Assembly (NCBI RefSeq): GCF_016801865.2 | Contig: NC_068938.1 | Coordinates: 116,338,615-116,402,614, forward strand | Reading direction: 5' to 3' | Length of the DNA stretch: 64,000 nt | Origin: Culex pipiens pallens | Taxonomy: Eukaryota; Arthropoda; Insecta; Diptera; Culicidae | Shown: in pieces, positions 23,501 to 32,162 of the stretch | Layout: every line of letters begins with the position of its first letter | Numbering within the stretch: the first letter of the stretch is position 1 | The notes under the pieces: model-generated | Seen by the model: only the letters and a program-made list of their open reading frames with translations | Database searches by the model: none | What the model was told of the DNA's origin: nothing | Made by a program: the position numbers and the translations under genes

Positions 23501-24998
23501 AATGTTCAAACTTCAACAGCTTGTAACTTTTGAACCCCGGGGTTTATAGAGTTGGTGCAGAAGACTTTTTTTATGTCTCAGCGAGATCTTTCGAAAAAAG
23601 TTGGTCCCATTCATGTACATCCTTCGAACAGCTCCCATACAAATTTGCTCATTCTCTTTTAAAAAGGAATTCTCAAAATAAGTTGTTAAGGGTAGCTGGA
23701 ACCCCATTTAAAAAATTGAAGAAAAGTTGAGAAAAATCTTTCTTATTCTCCTTATTTTCTTATCGTTATTATTTAAAATTTTGTATATTGTTTTGAACAC
23801 AAATCAAAACATTCAAAAAATACTTCAAGGTTTTTGGAGCACAAATTATAAAAACGGGTGTAACTCAATTCTCAACACTATTTCAAAAATTCCATGCAAA
23901 CTTCATTCTCAAGTATCAATGGGTTTAATATTGCTAATTTTTTTCCCAAGAGCTTAAAATGCCTAATGGAGCAGTATTCGGCTTGTGAAGTGGGTTTTGA
24001 AACATTTTCCTATATTTTAGGCACCTTAACATCACACGCATACAAAATTAATTTGGAAATAAGTGTACAAAAATTAATCTTACGACAACTGCAAGATAAC
24101 GGTAGGCAAGCCATGGTAATAAAATATAAATTTAACAAAAACTATTGGGCAGCTTATTGAAGCTTAGAACTAAGAATTTTTTGCCGGCGTGCTATCCTGT
24201 ACACGTCCGAACGTTATCATTTGGGCGAGTGTCAAGATAGTTCAGTATTGAAGAAATATAATTTTGATGTATGAAAATGCGCTGAAAAAACAAATCGGCC
24301 AATCAAAAGTTTAAAAAAATCTGTTCCATTGAAAAAAAATACACACATTTCAGTGTACTTCTGCACACTTTATTTTGATAATCGATGTTGACTGAGAGGG
24401 ACAGGAATAGAGATAAACAACACGAATCTACAAGCTACATACTGTATGACTGTATGTGATAGTTATATGCGACATGAACGAAGGACTAATAGGTTTTGTG
24501 TACTGCAGATAGTGTGTCAAAATAGGAACAGCATAAATACGCTTCGATAAAAATAGTCATTTGAGCTGGAACAGAGGATGCTGCAAAAGGATATTGAAAG
24601 TAGATCACTCGCGAATGCAGGTCATTTAAAATATTTGGTTTACTTGTAGTTTTTTTAGAAATGCAAAAGTATTATGGAACATTGAAATGCATAGGAATGT
24701 TGAAATTGGTAACAAATGATGTGTTTTAAGTAATGAAAACAAATTTTAATCAAAAATTCATCGGAACACGATAGAAATACTCAATCTAGAGTAAGATTGC
24801 AAATTTGAAAATTCTGGATAAAGTATGTTTGACTTTGAGTAGAAATCTGGCATCACCTAAAGGACTTCCTCGGGCTCCGTAGTCTCTCGACGGCGATCTA
24901 TCGACGGTTGGTAGTTCTGTTAAACGTCTGCTTGGGCGACCGGGACTTCTAGTGCCTGTATTTATTGCTTGACCTGAACTGAATGCTTCACGAGACAT
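8475..24998 (-). CDS. brp: Bruchpilot, ELKS/CAST-family active-zone scaffold (5' part of gene, spliced)
   Basis: The constitutive join is 24998-24857, 18525-18400, 15286-15134, 15066-14828, 14751-14602, 14222-14126, 13935-13880, 9021-8932 and 8552-8475: 1131 nt, 377 codons, in frame across every junction, continuing left of the window. Recognition rests on phrases I know from Drosophila BRP and the ELKS/CAST family, such as MGSPYYRDMDEP, RTRYQSLDRG, SSMHSIKTFWSPELKKER and LKESLCAKEEHYNMLQ. The product is a cytosolic coiled-coil protein of the presynaptic active zone. In Drosophila it builds the T-bar and clusters calcium channels. The N-terminal about 140 residues are disordered and Arg/Ser-rich; heptad-type coiled coil begins after GYLGDLQ. 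Introns are loaded with transposons. An optional 882-nt exon (11897-12778) lies between exons 7 and 8. Translation could start at the first exon or at MGSPYY in the second, as in the Drosophila protein I remember. Confidence 0.95.
8932..9021 (-). CDS. brp: brp exon 8
   Basis: Thirty codons, phase 0/0. The acceptor is gttttaag|CTGGAC and the donor is CAG|GTAATA. It encodes LDEFRLEIQRRDQEIMAMAA followed by KMKTLEEQHQ, the continuing coiled coil. Confidence 0.95.
9022..11896. other. brp intron sequence, nothing further seen
   Basis: AT-rich sequence between exon 8 and the cassette exon. It contains only short fortuitous ORFs and no long inverted repeat or recognisable element. A minus-strand AATAAA near 11153 could serve a transcript ending after the cassette exon. 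Confidence 0.5.
11897..12778 (-). CDS. brp: Candidate brp cassette exon, 294 codons, low-complexity
   Basis: An open frame of 294 codons lies immediately after an acceptor (cacatttcag|ATG at 12778) and ends at a strong donor (AGACAA|GTAAGT, intron starting at 11896). Both boundaries are phase 0, so exons 7 and 8 stay in frame with or without it. If the donor is skipped the frame reads 14 more codons to TAA at 11852-11854, giving a truncated BRP with its own C-terminus; an AATAAA lies near 11153 on the minus strand. By eye the composition is about 24 Tyr and 31 Asn plus many Ser, with a run of 12 Pro followed by TY (a PPxY motif) and a run of five Ser. I see no known domain. It could instead be an independent intronic gene starting at this ATG, but an acceptor abutting the ATG argues for an exon. 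I do not know of this exon from Drosophila. Confidence 0.7.
12779..13879. other. brp intron sequence, nothing further seen
   Basis: Intron between exon 7 and the cassette exon. It has a pyrimidine tract and acceptor directly before 12778. I see no repeats or RNA genes. Confidence 0.5.
13880..13935 (-). CDS. brp: brp exon 7 (short)
   Basis: A 56-nt exon. The acceptor is caattaag|GC and the donor is CAG|GTGAGG. It encodes GKEEERQMFQQMQALAQKQ and ends in phase 0. The next constitutive exon (9021-8932) starts in phase 0, as does the optional exon at 12778, so exon 7 can join either one. Confidence 0.93.
14126..14222 (-). CDS. brp: brp exon 6
   Basis: The acceptor is acgcag|GAACTC and the donor is G|GTAAGT. 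It encodes ELELRIETQKQTLQARDESI followed by KKLLEMLQSKGM, plus one base of the next Gly codon. It is coiled coil. Confidence 0.95.
14602..14751 (-). CDS. brp: brp exon 5
   Basis: Fifty codons, phase 0 on both sides. The acceptor is tacatag|AAACAA and the donor is AAG|GTAGGA. It encodes KQAMLVRQLEEELRLRMRAP and on through MQQQMEALYAENEHLQREIS to ILRDTIK, which is coiled coil with clear a/d hydrophobic spacing. Confidence 0.96.
14828..15066 (-). CDS. brp: brp exon 4
   Basis: The acceptor is ggttgcag|GC and the donor is CAG|GTAAAA. It encodes MPDRGYLGDLQVQNNDLQRE and continues through TNQKLGSSMHSIKTFWSPEL to LLNSENQ. This is the start of the ELKS/CAST coiled coil. It ends in phase 0. The intron to exon 5 is only 76 nt. 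Confidence 0.96.
15134..15286 (-). CDS. brp: brp exon 3
   Basis: The acceptor is ttctag|GAACAC and the donor is A|GTATGA. It encodes RTRYQSLDRGLVDPHDREF, then IPIREPRDRSRDRSLERGLY and a short tail to ARQ. It is basic, Arg/Asp-rich and predicted to be disordered. Codons are split after the first base at both ends. Confidence 0.95.
15661..15881. repeat. TA-flanked MITE with CCGTAAACTGGGGT-type termini
   Basis: The ends are imperfect inverted repeats of about 25 bp (taccgtaatctgaggtgaat at the left; the right end reads as taccgtaaactggggtcaat on the minus strand). TA dinucleotides lie at 15659-15660 and 15882-15883, fitting a Tc1/mariner-type duplication. The rest is non-coding and includes a C-run. 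The ends resemble the larger element at 52112-52717. Confidence 0.75.
15884..16998. other. brp intron with dispersed-repeat fragments
   Basis: There are no exons. A segment at about 16560-16640 (cacgagataacaaaaaatgg, ctcggattcgtgatcagggg) is a diverged relative of the repeat unit seen at 33420-33520 and 36300-36430. The remainder is anonymous AT-rich sequence. Confidence 0.45.
16999..18188. mobile_element. Non-autonomous hAT-type element containing a minisatellite
   Basis: The 8-bp target duplication gtaaatac (16991-16998 and 18189-18196) flanks termini CAGTGTTCCCA and, inverted, CAGAGTTCCCA. An 8-bp duplication with CAG-A/T-G ends is the hAT signature. The subterminal parts (17015-17210 and 18060-18175) are rich in gaacc/ggttc phrases and partly inverted copies. 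The core, 17221-18020, is a tandem array. There is no transposase ORF. It lies in a brp intron between exons 2 and 3. Confidence 0.88.
17221..18020. repeat. Minisatellite of 16-17-bp near-palindromic units
   Basis: The dominant unit is tgttacggtgtaacaa or its 17-bp form tgttacggtgtaacgaa, with about 45 copies by eye. Each unit contains GTTACGGTGTAAC, whose GTTAC and GTAAC arms are complementary around a 3-nt spacer. The first about 100 bp (17221-17320) carry the unit in the opposite orientation, so the array switches strand near 17325. It fills the centre of the hAT-type element. Confidence 0.93.
18400..18525 (-). CDS. brp: brp exon 2
   Basis: The acceptor is cttacag|CC at 18526 and the donor is A|GTAAGT at 18399. 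The exon encodes MGSPYYRDMDEPISPAGGG followed by an Arg/Ser-rich stretch and MEYPREQL. The Met could serve as an internal start. It ends with one base (A), completed to AGA by exon 3, giving RTRYQSLDRG. Compared with my memory of the Drosophila sequence there are three extra residues (EQL) before RTRY. Confidence 0.92.
19925..20158. repeat. MITE with CACGGATAGAAATC termini
   Basis: A 234-bp element whose ends are inverted repeats of roughly 80 bp (cacggatagaaatcttgtaa at the left, cacgaatagaaatcctgtaa at the right on the minus strand). Comparison with the other arm of the composite (gtgagtatggaagg) shows the empty site, so this is an insertion. The same termini bound the 6.3-kb segment at 26190-32488. 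Confidence 0.85.
20265..21759. mobile_element. Non-autonomous hAT-type element with GCGTCCAATTTCCCGG termini
   Basis: The perfect 8-bp duplication GGTAGAAT (20257-20264 and 21760-21767) flanks termini TAGAGCGTCCAATTTCCCGG and, inverted, TAGTGCGTCCAATTTCCCG. Subterminal regions repeat cccggg/ggaaatt motifs. There is no transposase ORF; the interior is AT-rich and holds a nested MITE at 20978-21217. Confidence 0.88.
20978..21217. repeat. TA-flanked MITE, GGGGAAYTATACCC family, copy 1
   Basis: The termini GGGGAACTATACCCTTTT and, inverted, GGGGAAATATACCCATTTT are flanked by TA at 20976-20977 and 21218-21219. The same element, very similar along its length, is at 39104-39339. It is nested in the hAT-type element at 20265-21759. 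Confidence 0.85.
21768..23247. repeat. Dispersed units of an about 190-bp repeat, both orientations
   Basis: Recurring phrases such as cagtatggtagactgcttta, tgggatgt..tgggtcatcc and actccctgga appear forward at 21768-21960 and in inverse form at about 22610-22925 and 23100-23247. Between them, 21961-22610 is anonymous AT-rich sequence with three copies of tgtccggatttcgaa-like phrases (about 22324-22395 and near 22565). Confidence 0.55.
22928..23099. repeat. Palindromic MITE with CACGGAAAAAAATCA termini
   Basis: A 172-bp element that is nearly all inverted repeat. The left arm starts cacagaaaaaaatcatttc; the right arm inverted starts cacggaaaaaaatcaattc. Both arms carry gtgaat and ttcacgaat motifs. 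It is non-coding. Confidence 0.75.
23661..24856. other. First brp intron, no further element identified
   Basis: AT-rich sequence with a fortuitous 88-codon ORF at 23894-24160 that resembles no protein I know. I see no TIRs or RNA genes. Confidence 0.4.
24857..24998 (-). CDS. brp: brp coding exon 1 (N-terminus)
   Basis: The ATG at 24998 opens 47 codons (MSREAFSSGQAINTG...), a Ser/Arg/Pro-rich disordered segment. The donor is G|GTGATG at 24856, leaving one base of a split codon. The next exon supplies CC to make GCC (Ala) directly before MGSPYYRD, so the frame is continuous. The frame is specific to this exon; beyond the donor it reads into intron. The Drosophila protein as I recall it begins at MGSPYY, so this may be an alternative N-terminus. 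The 5' UTR and promoter upstream of 25000 are not defined. Confidence 0.75.
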
Positions 24999-26086
24999 AA
25001 TATGCCGCGAATAATCCGCGGTCTGCCATGTCCATGTGCGTGTAAAATGGAGGTTGGAGTTGTGTAGAATAGTTGTGAAGGAATTGTGTATTTTTTGTAT
25101 GATATGGCAATTACATTATCGTGTTTAAGTGCGCAGTTTTTTAGTGAACACAAGCCGAGGAAAATGATTCAGTTGATAGAAGTTGTATTAGCATTGGTGT
25201 TAGGGTATGTTTGACAAACGTGTGTGTGATTTGTGGAATTAGAAGAAGAAGAAGAAATGGGAGAATGATCATTAATATTAATATGAGGAAACATGATGAA
25301 ATAATATTAAAAGATGCAACACTCTAATGAGACTGAAACTATCACATCCAATAACCTTTCCAAAATCTGATATTTGGCTAAATTTAGAAAAGTTCCTATA
25401 ATTTTAAAGCATACAAGAATATTCAAGACATTTCAAGTTTGGAGATTCCTCCAAAGTTAACATATTTTTCCAATGACTTTACCTATCTATCGAAAAGAAA
25501 TGTTTTAATTTGAAATAAAAGTTTACTTTTTTGGCGAAAAAGATTAAGAGCATTCAAAAGTAAAGAAACAAAAAAAAATACATTCTCAACTCTTGGAGAA
25601 GCATACACCAGGTTTATAGAATCAAGTGCTCTTTTAACTTGGGGTAGGGGGAATGGGGCGAAAAGTTTACTCCTATATTTTTAAAAAGAGTTATTGTGGT
25701 GGGTCTCTTTTGAATACTCTAATATTTTATACTCACTAATATTCTATACACACTTTCGAGGACGACCAATACAACCCTTATTTTTGAAGTAGGACTACGT
25801 CTTAGTCAAAGGTTCGGGGGTGCCAGCTCAAAAAAACCCAAACGCTTGTATCTCCTTTCAGATCAATCGAAACGGAACCATTTTGAACCATTTAATTCGA
25901 AATTTTTCAGTAATTTTGGCAAAATAGATTTATATAGGCAAAATAGATTTACTATTGAAATAATACAATTTTTAAAATAATTTCAAAATGCAACGAATTT
26001 GCAGGCGAAATGTGCGTTTCCCAAACAAGGACAGGACTGTCAAGTTACTAACTTGAGGGGAAAATCACCATATAAACGCGACCGGA
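24999..26086. other. Region upstream of brp: presumed 5' UTR/promoter and anonymous sequence
   Basis: This would contain the brp transcription start, but I cannot define a promoter by eye. Low-complexity agaagaagaagaa lies at about 25242-25256. From about 25640 to 26086 the sequence looks like degraded dispersed repeat. It ends at an assembly gap. Confidence 0.4.
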
Positions 26087-26186
26087 NNNNNNNNNNNNNN
26101 NNNNNNNNNNNNNNNNNNNNNNNNNNNNNNNNNNNNNNNNNNNNNNNNNNNNNNNNNNNNNNNNNNNNNNNNNNNNNNNNNNNNNN
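26087..26186. other. Assembly gap (100 N)
   Basis: Exactly 100 N, the usual placeholder for a gap of unknown size. Only three bases (ttt) separate it from the left end of the 26190-32488 TIR element, so the element's left target-site flank is mostly missing. Confidence 0.98.
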
Positions 26187-26448
26187 TTTCACGGATAGAA
26201 ATCCTGTCCGAAAAACCGAAAACTAATTGTTTTAAAATCGACAACATCGATTGTTTTCGATTTCGTTTACAATGTTTTCAAATATGAAAACATTTTCTTC
26301 GATTTCGAAAACTTTTGTTTTCGAAAGCGGAACTTTTGTTTTCGAAAGCGAAACTTTTTCCGTCACCCTTTTTGGGGAGCGTAACATCTGTCAAAACGCA
26401 GCCTAAATCAAAACGTCAACCCGAGGTTGATGACAGTTTGTTTGTTCA

Positions 26449-27360
26449 AAGTTTTTTTTTAATGTTTGCGAGAAAAAAATCGTGACTGGTGGCCCGAAAG
26501 TAGCAGGTTCCGTTCCGAGGATGGTGGCCAAGTGGAAGACGTGTAGGTCGTCTGTGCTGTCCAGCTGTAGCTGCAGGTTTCGGAAGTGCCGAAATCACAT
26601 GGCCGAGAGAAGTGAGCGAGGTCAAACCGCACCGCCAGCATCGATCCTGACGTGCAAGAGTGAAGAAAAGGACGAGCAGAGTGTCAGTTCCGGAGTGGGA
26701 ATAGGGACCATTGCCCACGGACAAGCCCGAGAAGGCGGACTGCGGAATAATTGCATCGCCGGAACCAAAAAGCAACATCGAGAGTTACGAAACTAGCGAC
26801 GGGGACGAAACTGACGCTTTTGCCCTCCTCCTCCTCCTCCTCCTCCTCCTCCTCCTCCTCCTCCTCCTCCTCCTCCTCCTCCTCCTCCTCCTCCTCCTCC
26901 TCCTCCTCCTCCTCCTCCTCCTCCTCCTTCTCCTCCTCCTCCTCCTCCTCCTCCTCCTCCTCCTCCTCCTCCTCCTCCTCCTCATCCTTCTCCTCCTCCT
27001 CCTCCTCCTCCTCCTCCTCCTCCTCCTCCTCCTCCTCCTCCTCCTCCTCCTCCTCCTCCTCCTCCTCCTCCTCCTCCTCCTCCTCCTCCTCCTCCTCCTC
27101 CTCCTCCTCCTCCTCCTCATCCTCATCCTGCTGTAGGGGCCACTTTCACTGCATGACGAGTTGAAGAAAGTAGTCAACACTAGGCTAGCCACGCATCTGA
27201 TGCAGGTACGTCCTTCGAAAGCTTGATAAAATTATAATGAAAAAATCTCCTATTCGTAATCGACCGACCTAATTGACCTTCATTCCGCAACAGGCAGCGA
27301 CGCCAACATCTTCACCAGATCTGCAGCCACTTCGAATTGAACCACGGCAATGAGGAAAGC
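26449..27360 (+). pseudogene. Captured gene-like fragment with an intron-like interval
   Basis: This GC-rich interval (unlike its surroundings) contains a plausible intron at 27207-27292: donor CAG|GTACGT, acceptor ccgcaacag|GCAGCG. Across it a frame reads HDELKKVVNTRLATHLMQ then AATPTSSPDLQPLRI to a stop at about 27349-27351. Left of the (CCT)n tract the same frame reads PTDKPEKADCGIIASPEPKS then NIESYETSDGDETDAFA. Frame breaks (TAG at 26702-26704 and 27134-27136) and a probable frameshift near 26710 mark it as decayed. I do not recognise the protein. It may be a host gene piece caught between MITE ends; a UTR origin is possible. Confidence 0.45.
26824..27128. repeat. (CCT)n trinucleotide tract
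   Basis: About 100 CCT/CTC/TCC repeats with a few T and A interruptions (near 26928 and 26980-26990). The long poly-Leu, poly-Ser and poly-Arg ORFs here are artefacts of the repeat. The tract preserves the frame of the flanking gene-like fragment. Confidence 0.97.
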
Positions 27361-27532
27361 GACCCGGTCAACGGTTCCACGACGAGACGAGACGCATCTA
27401 CCGAACTCGAGCTCCGTCGGTATCCTGGAGGAGATCTCAGTCAAGCCCTTCCACACACACACAGCCCATCCACACACACTTTGTTACACCCTACTAACAT
27501 TCTTCAATTCAGCAATTGTTATTTCAAAAATT

Positions 27533-29825
27533 ATAATTCTAAAATTCCAAACTTCTAAAATTCTAAATTTCTAACATTCTAAAATTCTAAAAAACAGAAA
27601 TTCTAAAATTCTAAAATTCAAAAATTCGAAAATTCTAAAACTCTAAAATTCTAAAATTCCAAAATTCTAAAATTCTAAAATTCTAAAATTCTAAAATTCT
27701 AAAATTCTAAAATTCTAAAATTCTAAAATTCTAAAATTCTAAAATTCTAAAATTCTAAAATTCTAAAATTCTAAAATTCTAAAATTCTAAAATTCTAAAA
27801 TTCTAAAATTCTAAAATTCTAAAATTCTAAAATTCTAAAATTCTAAAATTCTAAAATTCTAAAATTCTAAAATTCTAAAATTCTAAAATTCTAAAATTCT
27901 AAAATTCTAAAATTCTAAAATTCTAAAATTCTAAAATTCTAAGATTCTAAAATTCTAAAATTCTAAAATTCTAAAATTCTAAAATTCTAAAATTCTAAAA
28001 TTCTAAAATTCTAAAATTCTAAAATTCTAAAATTCTAAAATTCTAAAATTCTAAAATTCTAAAATTCTAAAATTCTAAAATTCTAAAATTCTAAAATTCT
28101 AAATTCTAAAATTCTAAAATTCTAAAATTCTAAAATTCTAAAATTCTAAAATTCTAAAATTCTAAAATTCTAAAATTCTAAAATTCTAAAATTCTAAAAT
28201 TCTAAAATTCTAAAATTCTAAAATTCTAAAATTCTAAAATTCTAAAATTCTAAAATTCTAAAATTCTAAAATTCTAAAATTCTAAAATTCTAAAATTCTA
28301 AAATTCTAAAATTCTAAAATTCTAAAATTCTAAAATTCTAAAATTCTAAAATTCTAAAATTCTAAAATTCTAAAATTCTAAAATTCTAAAATTCTAAAAT
28401 TCTAAAATTCTAAAATTCTAAAATTCTAAAATTCTAAAATTCTAAAATTCTAAAATTCTAAAATTCTAAAATTCTAAAATTCTAAAATTCTAAAATTCTA
28501 AAATTCTAAAATTCTAAAATTCTAAAATTCTAAAATTCTAAAATTCTAAAATTCTAAAATTCTAAAATTCTAAAATTCTAAAATTCTAAAATTCTAAAAT
28601 TCTAAAATTCTAAAATTCTAAAATTCTAAAATTCTAAAATTCTAAAATTCTAAAATTCTAAAATTCTAAAATTCTAAAATTCTAAAATTCTAAAATTCTA
28701 AAATTCTAAAATTCTAAAATTCTAAAATTCTAAAATTCTAAAATTCTAAAATTCTAAAATTCTAAAATTCTAAAATTCTAAAATTCTAAAATTCTAAAAT
28801 TCTAAAATTCTAAAATTCTAAAATTCTAAAATTCTAAAATTCTAAAATTCTAAAATTCTAAAATTCTAAAATTCTAAAATTCTAAAATTCTAAAATTCTA
28901 AAATTCTAAAATTCTAAAATTCTAAAATTCTAAAATTCTAAAATTCTAAAATTCTAAAATTCTAAAATTCTAAAATTCTAAAATTCTAAAATTCTAAAAT
29001 TCTAAAATTCTAAAATTCTAAAATTCTAAAATTCTAAAATTCTAAAATTCTAAAATTCTAAAATTCTAAAATTCTAAAATTCTAAAATTCTAAAATTCTA
29101 AAATTCTAAAATTCTAAAATTCTAAAATTCTAAAATTCTAAAATTCTAAAATTCTAAAATTCTAAAATTCTAAAATTCTAAAATTCTAAAATTCTAAAAT
29201 TCTAAAATTCTAAAATTCTAAAATTCTAAAATTCTAAAATTCTAAAATTCTAAAATTCTAAAATTCTAAAATTCTAAAATTCTAAAATTCTAAAATTCTA
29301 AAATTCTAAAATTCTAAAATTCTAAAATTCTAAAATTCTAAAATTCTAAAATTCTAAAATTCTAAAATTCTAAAATTCTAAAATTCTAAAATTCTAAAAT
29401 TCTAAAATTCTAAAATTCTAAAATTCTAAAATTCTAAAATTCTAAAATTCTAAAATTCTAAAATTCTAAAATTCTAAAATTCTAAAATTCTAAAATTCTA
29501 AAATTCTAAAATTCTAAAATTCTAAAATTCTAAAATTCTAAAATTCTAAAATTCTAAAATTCTTAAATTCTAAAATTCTAAAATTCTAAAATTCTAAAAT
29601 TCTAAAATTCTAAAATTCTAAAAATCTAAAATTCTAAAATTCTAAAATTCTAAAATTCTAAAATTCTAAAATTCTAAAATTCTAAAATTCTAAAATTCTA
29701 AAATTCTAAAATTCTAAAATTCTAAAATTCTAAAATTCTAAAATTCTAAAATTCTAAAATTCTAAAATTCTAAAATTCTAAAATTCTAAAATTCTAAAAT
29801 TCCAAAATTCCAAAATTCCAAAATT
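27533..29825. repeat. Homogeneous 8-bp tandem array (TTCTAAAA)n
   Basis: Roughly 280 copies of TTCTAAAA. Variants cluster at the edges (27533-27660 and after about 29800) with rare interior changes: agattct near 27940, a 7-bp unit near 28100, tcttaaat near 29563 and aaaatct near 29622. There are no other features. The length may be mis-assembled. Confidence 0.97.
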
Positions 29826-32105
29826 CTAATACTTTAAAATTCAAAACTTCAAGAATTCTAAAATTCCTACAATTTTAAATTCCTAAATTCCTAAATTCCT
29901 AAATTCATATATTCCTAAATTCCTAAATTCCTAAATTCCTAAATTCCTAAATTTCTAAATTCCCAAATTCTTAAATTCCCAAATCCCAAATTTAAAAATT
30001 CACAAATTCCCAAATTCTTAAATTCCCAAATTCCCAAATAAACAAATTCCTAAATTCTCAAATTTTCATAATCCTAAATTCCTAAATTCCTAAATTCCCA
30101 AATCCCCAAATTCACAAATTCACAAATTCTTATATTCCCAAATTTCTAAATTCCTAAATTCTCAAATTCCTAAGTTCCTAAATTCCTATATTCCTAAATT
30201 CCTATATTCTTAAATTCCTAAATTCATTTATTCCTAAATTCCTAAATTCCTAAATTCCCAAGTTTCTAAATTCCCAAATTCTCAAATTCCCAATTTCCAA
30301 AATTCCCAAATTCTTAAATTCCCAAATTCCCAAATTCCTAAATTCCCGAATTCCCAAATTCCTAAATTCCCAAATTCTCAAATTCCCCAATTCCCAAATT
30401 CCCTAATTCTTCAATTCCCAAATTCCCAAATTACTAAATTCTTAAATTCTCAAATTACTAAATTCCTTAATTCCTAAATTCCCAAATTCCTAAATTCTCA
30501 AATTCCTAGATTCCCAAATTTCCAAATTCCCAAATACCCCAATTCCCAAATTCCCGAAATCCCAAAATCCCAAATTCCCATATTCGAAAATTCCCAAATT
30601 CCTAAATTCCTAAGTTCCTAAATTCCCAAATTTCCAAATTCCCAAAATCCCAAATTCCCCAATTCCCAAATTCACAAATTCCAAAAATCCCAAATTCCTT
30701 CATTCCCAAATTAACAAATTCTTCAATTCCCAAATTAAAAAATTCACTAATTCCCAAATTCTTAAATTCCCAAATTCCGTAATTCTCAAATTCCAAAATT
30801 CCCAAAATCCCAAATTCCCAAATTCTTCAATTCCCAAATTCCCAAATTAACAAATTCTTCAATTCCCAAATTCCCAAATTAACAAATTCACTAATTCCCA
30901 AATTCTCCAATTCCCAAATTCCCAAATTCCTAAATTCCTAAATTCCTTTATCCCTAAATTCCTAAGTTCCTAAATTCCTAAATTTCCAAATTCCCAAATT
31001 CTTAAATTCCCAAATTTAAAAATTCGCAAATTCCCAAATTCCCAAATAAACAAATTCCTAAATTCCCAAATTTCCATATTCCTAAATTCCTAAATTCCTA
31101 AATTCCCAAATCCCCAAATTCCCAAATTCACAAATTCTTACATTCCCAAATTTCTAAATTCCTAAATTTTCAAATTCCTAAATTCCCAAATTCCTAAATT
31201 CCTAAATTCCCAAATTCCCAAATTCCCAAATTCCTAAATTCCAAAATTCCAAAATTCCTAAATTCCTAAATTCCTAAATTCCTAAATTCCTAAATTCCTA
31301 AATTCCTAAATTCCTAAATTCCTGAATTCCTAAATTCCTAAATTCTTAAATTCCTAAATTCCTAAATTCCTAAATTCCTAAATTCCTAAATTCCTAAATT
31401 CTTGAATTCCTAAATTCCTCAATTCCAAAATTCCTAAATTCCTAAATTCCTAAATTCCCAAGTTCCTAAATTCCCAAATTCTCAAATTCCCAATTTCCAA
31501 AAGTCACAAATTCCCAAATTCCCAAATTCTTAAAATCCCAAATTCCTAAATTCCCAAATTCCCGAATTCCCAAATTCCCAAATTCCTAAATTCCCAAATT
31601 CCCTAATTCTTCAATTCCCAAATTCCCAAATCCCCTAATTCTTCAATTCCCAAATTCCTAAATCCTTAAATTTTCAATTCCCTAAATTCCTAAATTCCTA
31701 AATTCCTAAATTCTCAAATTCCTTAATTCCCAAATCCCCAAATTCACAAATTCTTAAATTCCCAAATTTCCAAATCCCATAATTCTTCAATTCCCAAATT
31801 CCTAAATTCTTAAATTCTCAAATCCTCAAATTCCTTAATTCCTAAATTCCCAAATTCCTGAATTCTCAAATTCCTAAATTCCCAAATTTCCGAATTCCCA
31901 AAATCCCAAATTCCCAAAATCCCAAATTCCCATATTCCAAAATTCCCAAATTCCTAAATTCCCAAATTCCCAAATTTCCATATTCCCAAATTCTCAAATT
32001 CCCAAAATCCCAAATTCCCATATTCCCATATTCCCAAATTCCCAAATTCCTAAATTCTCAAATTCCTAAATTCCCAAATTCCTAAATTTCTTGTATTCCC
32101 ATATT
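29826..32105. repeat. Degenerate 8-bp tandem array (AAATTCCY)n
   Basis: This continues the preceding array with the related units AAATTCCT, AAATTCCC, AAATTCTT, AAATTCAC and others, again about 280 units but highly diversified. Larger segments recur, for example tandem blocks with attcttcaattcccaaattc (about 30409, 30828, 30854, 31608 and 31634) and the taaattcctaaattcctaaa block at about 31255-31410, suggesting higher-order duplication. Confidence 0.95.
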
Positions 32106-32106
32106 C

Positions 32107-32110
<4 letters not shown>

Positions 32111-32160
<50 letters not shown>
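32111..32160. repeat. (CA)25 microsatellite
   Basis: Fifty bases of uninterrupted CA directly after the degenerate 8-bp array. Confidence 0.98.

Positions 32161-32162
<2 letters not shown>

Larger units (their letters stand above)
19505..23660. repeat. Composite element bounded by about 410-bp inverted arms
   Basis: Positions 19505-19924 and 23248-23660 are inverted copies (shared phrases gggaccaacttttttcgaaa, aaccccggggttta, acttgtttctat, tcagaactcatagtttttgc). Interior copies of a second repeat of roughly 190 bp occur at 20160-20264 continuing at 21768-21960, and in inverse orientation at about 22610-22925 and 23100-23247. It is interrupted by a MITE (19925-20158), a hAT-type element (20265-21759) and another MITE (22928-23099). 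I found no terminal target duplication and no transposase. It lies in the first brp intron. Confidence 0.75.

Noticed and set aside
26711..27192. Long poly-Leu, poly-Ser and poly-Arg ORFs
   Set aside because: They are the three frames of the (CCT)n tract on both strands. The flanking frame is described instead as a decayed gene-like fragment.
27533..32105. CRISPR-like array
   Set aside because: The 8-bp units have no spacers and the host is an animal; it is a simple satellite.
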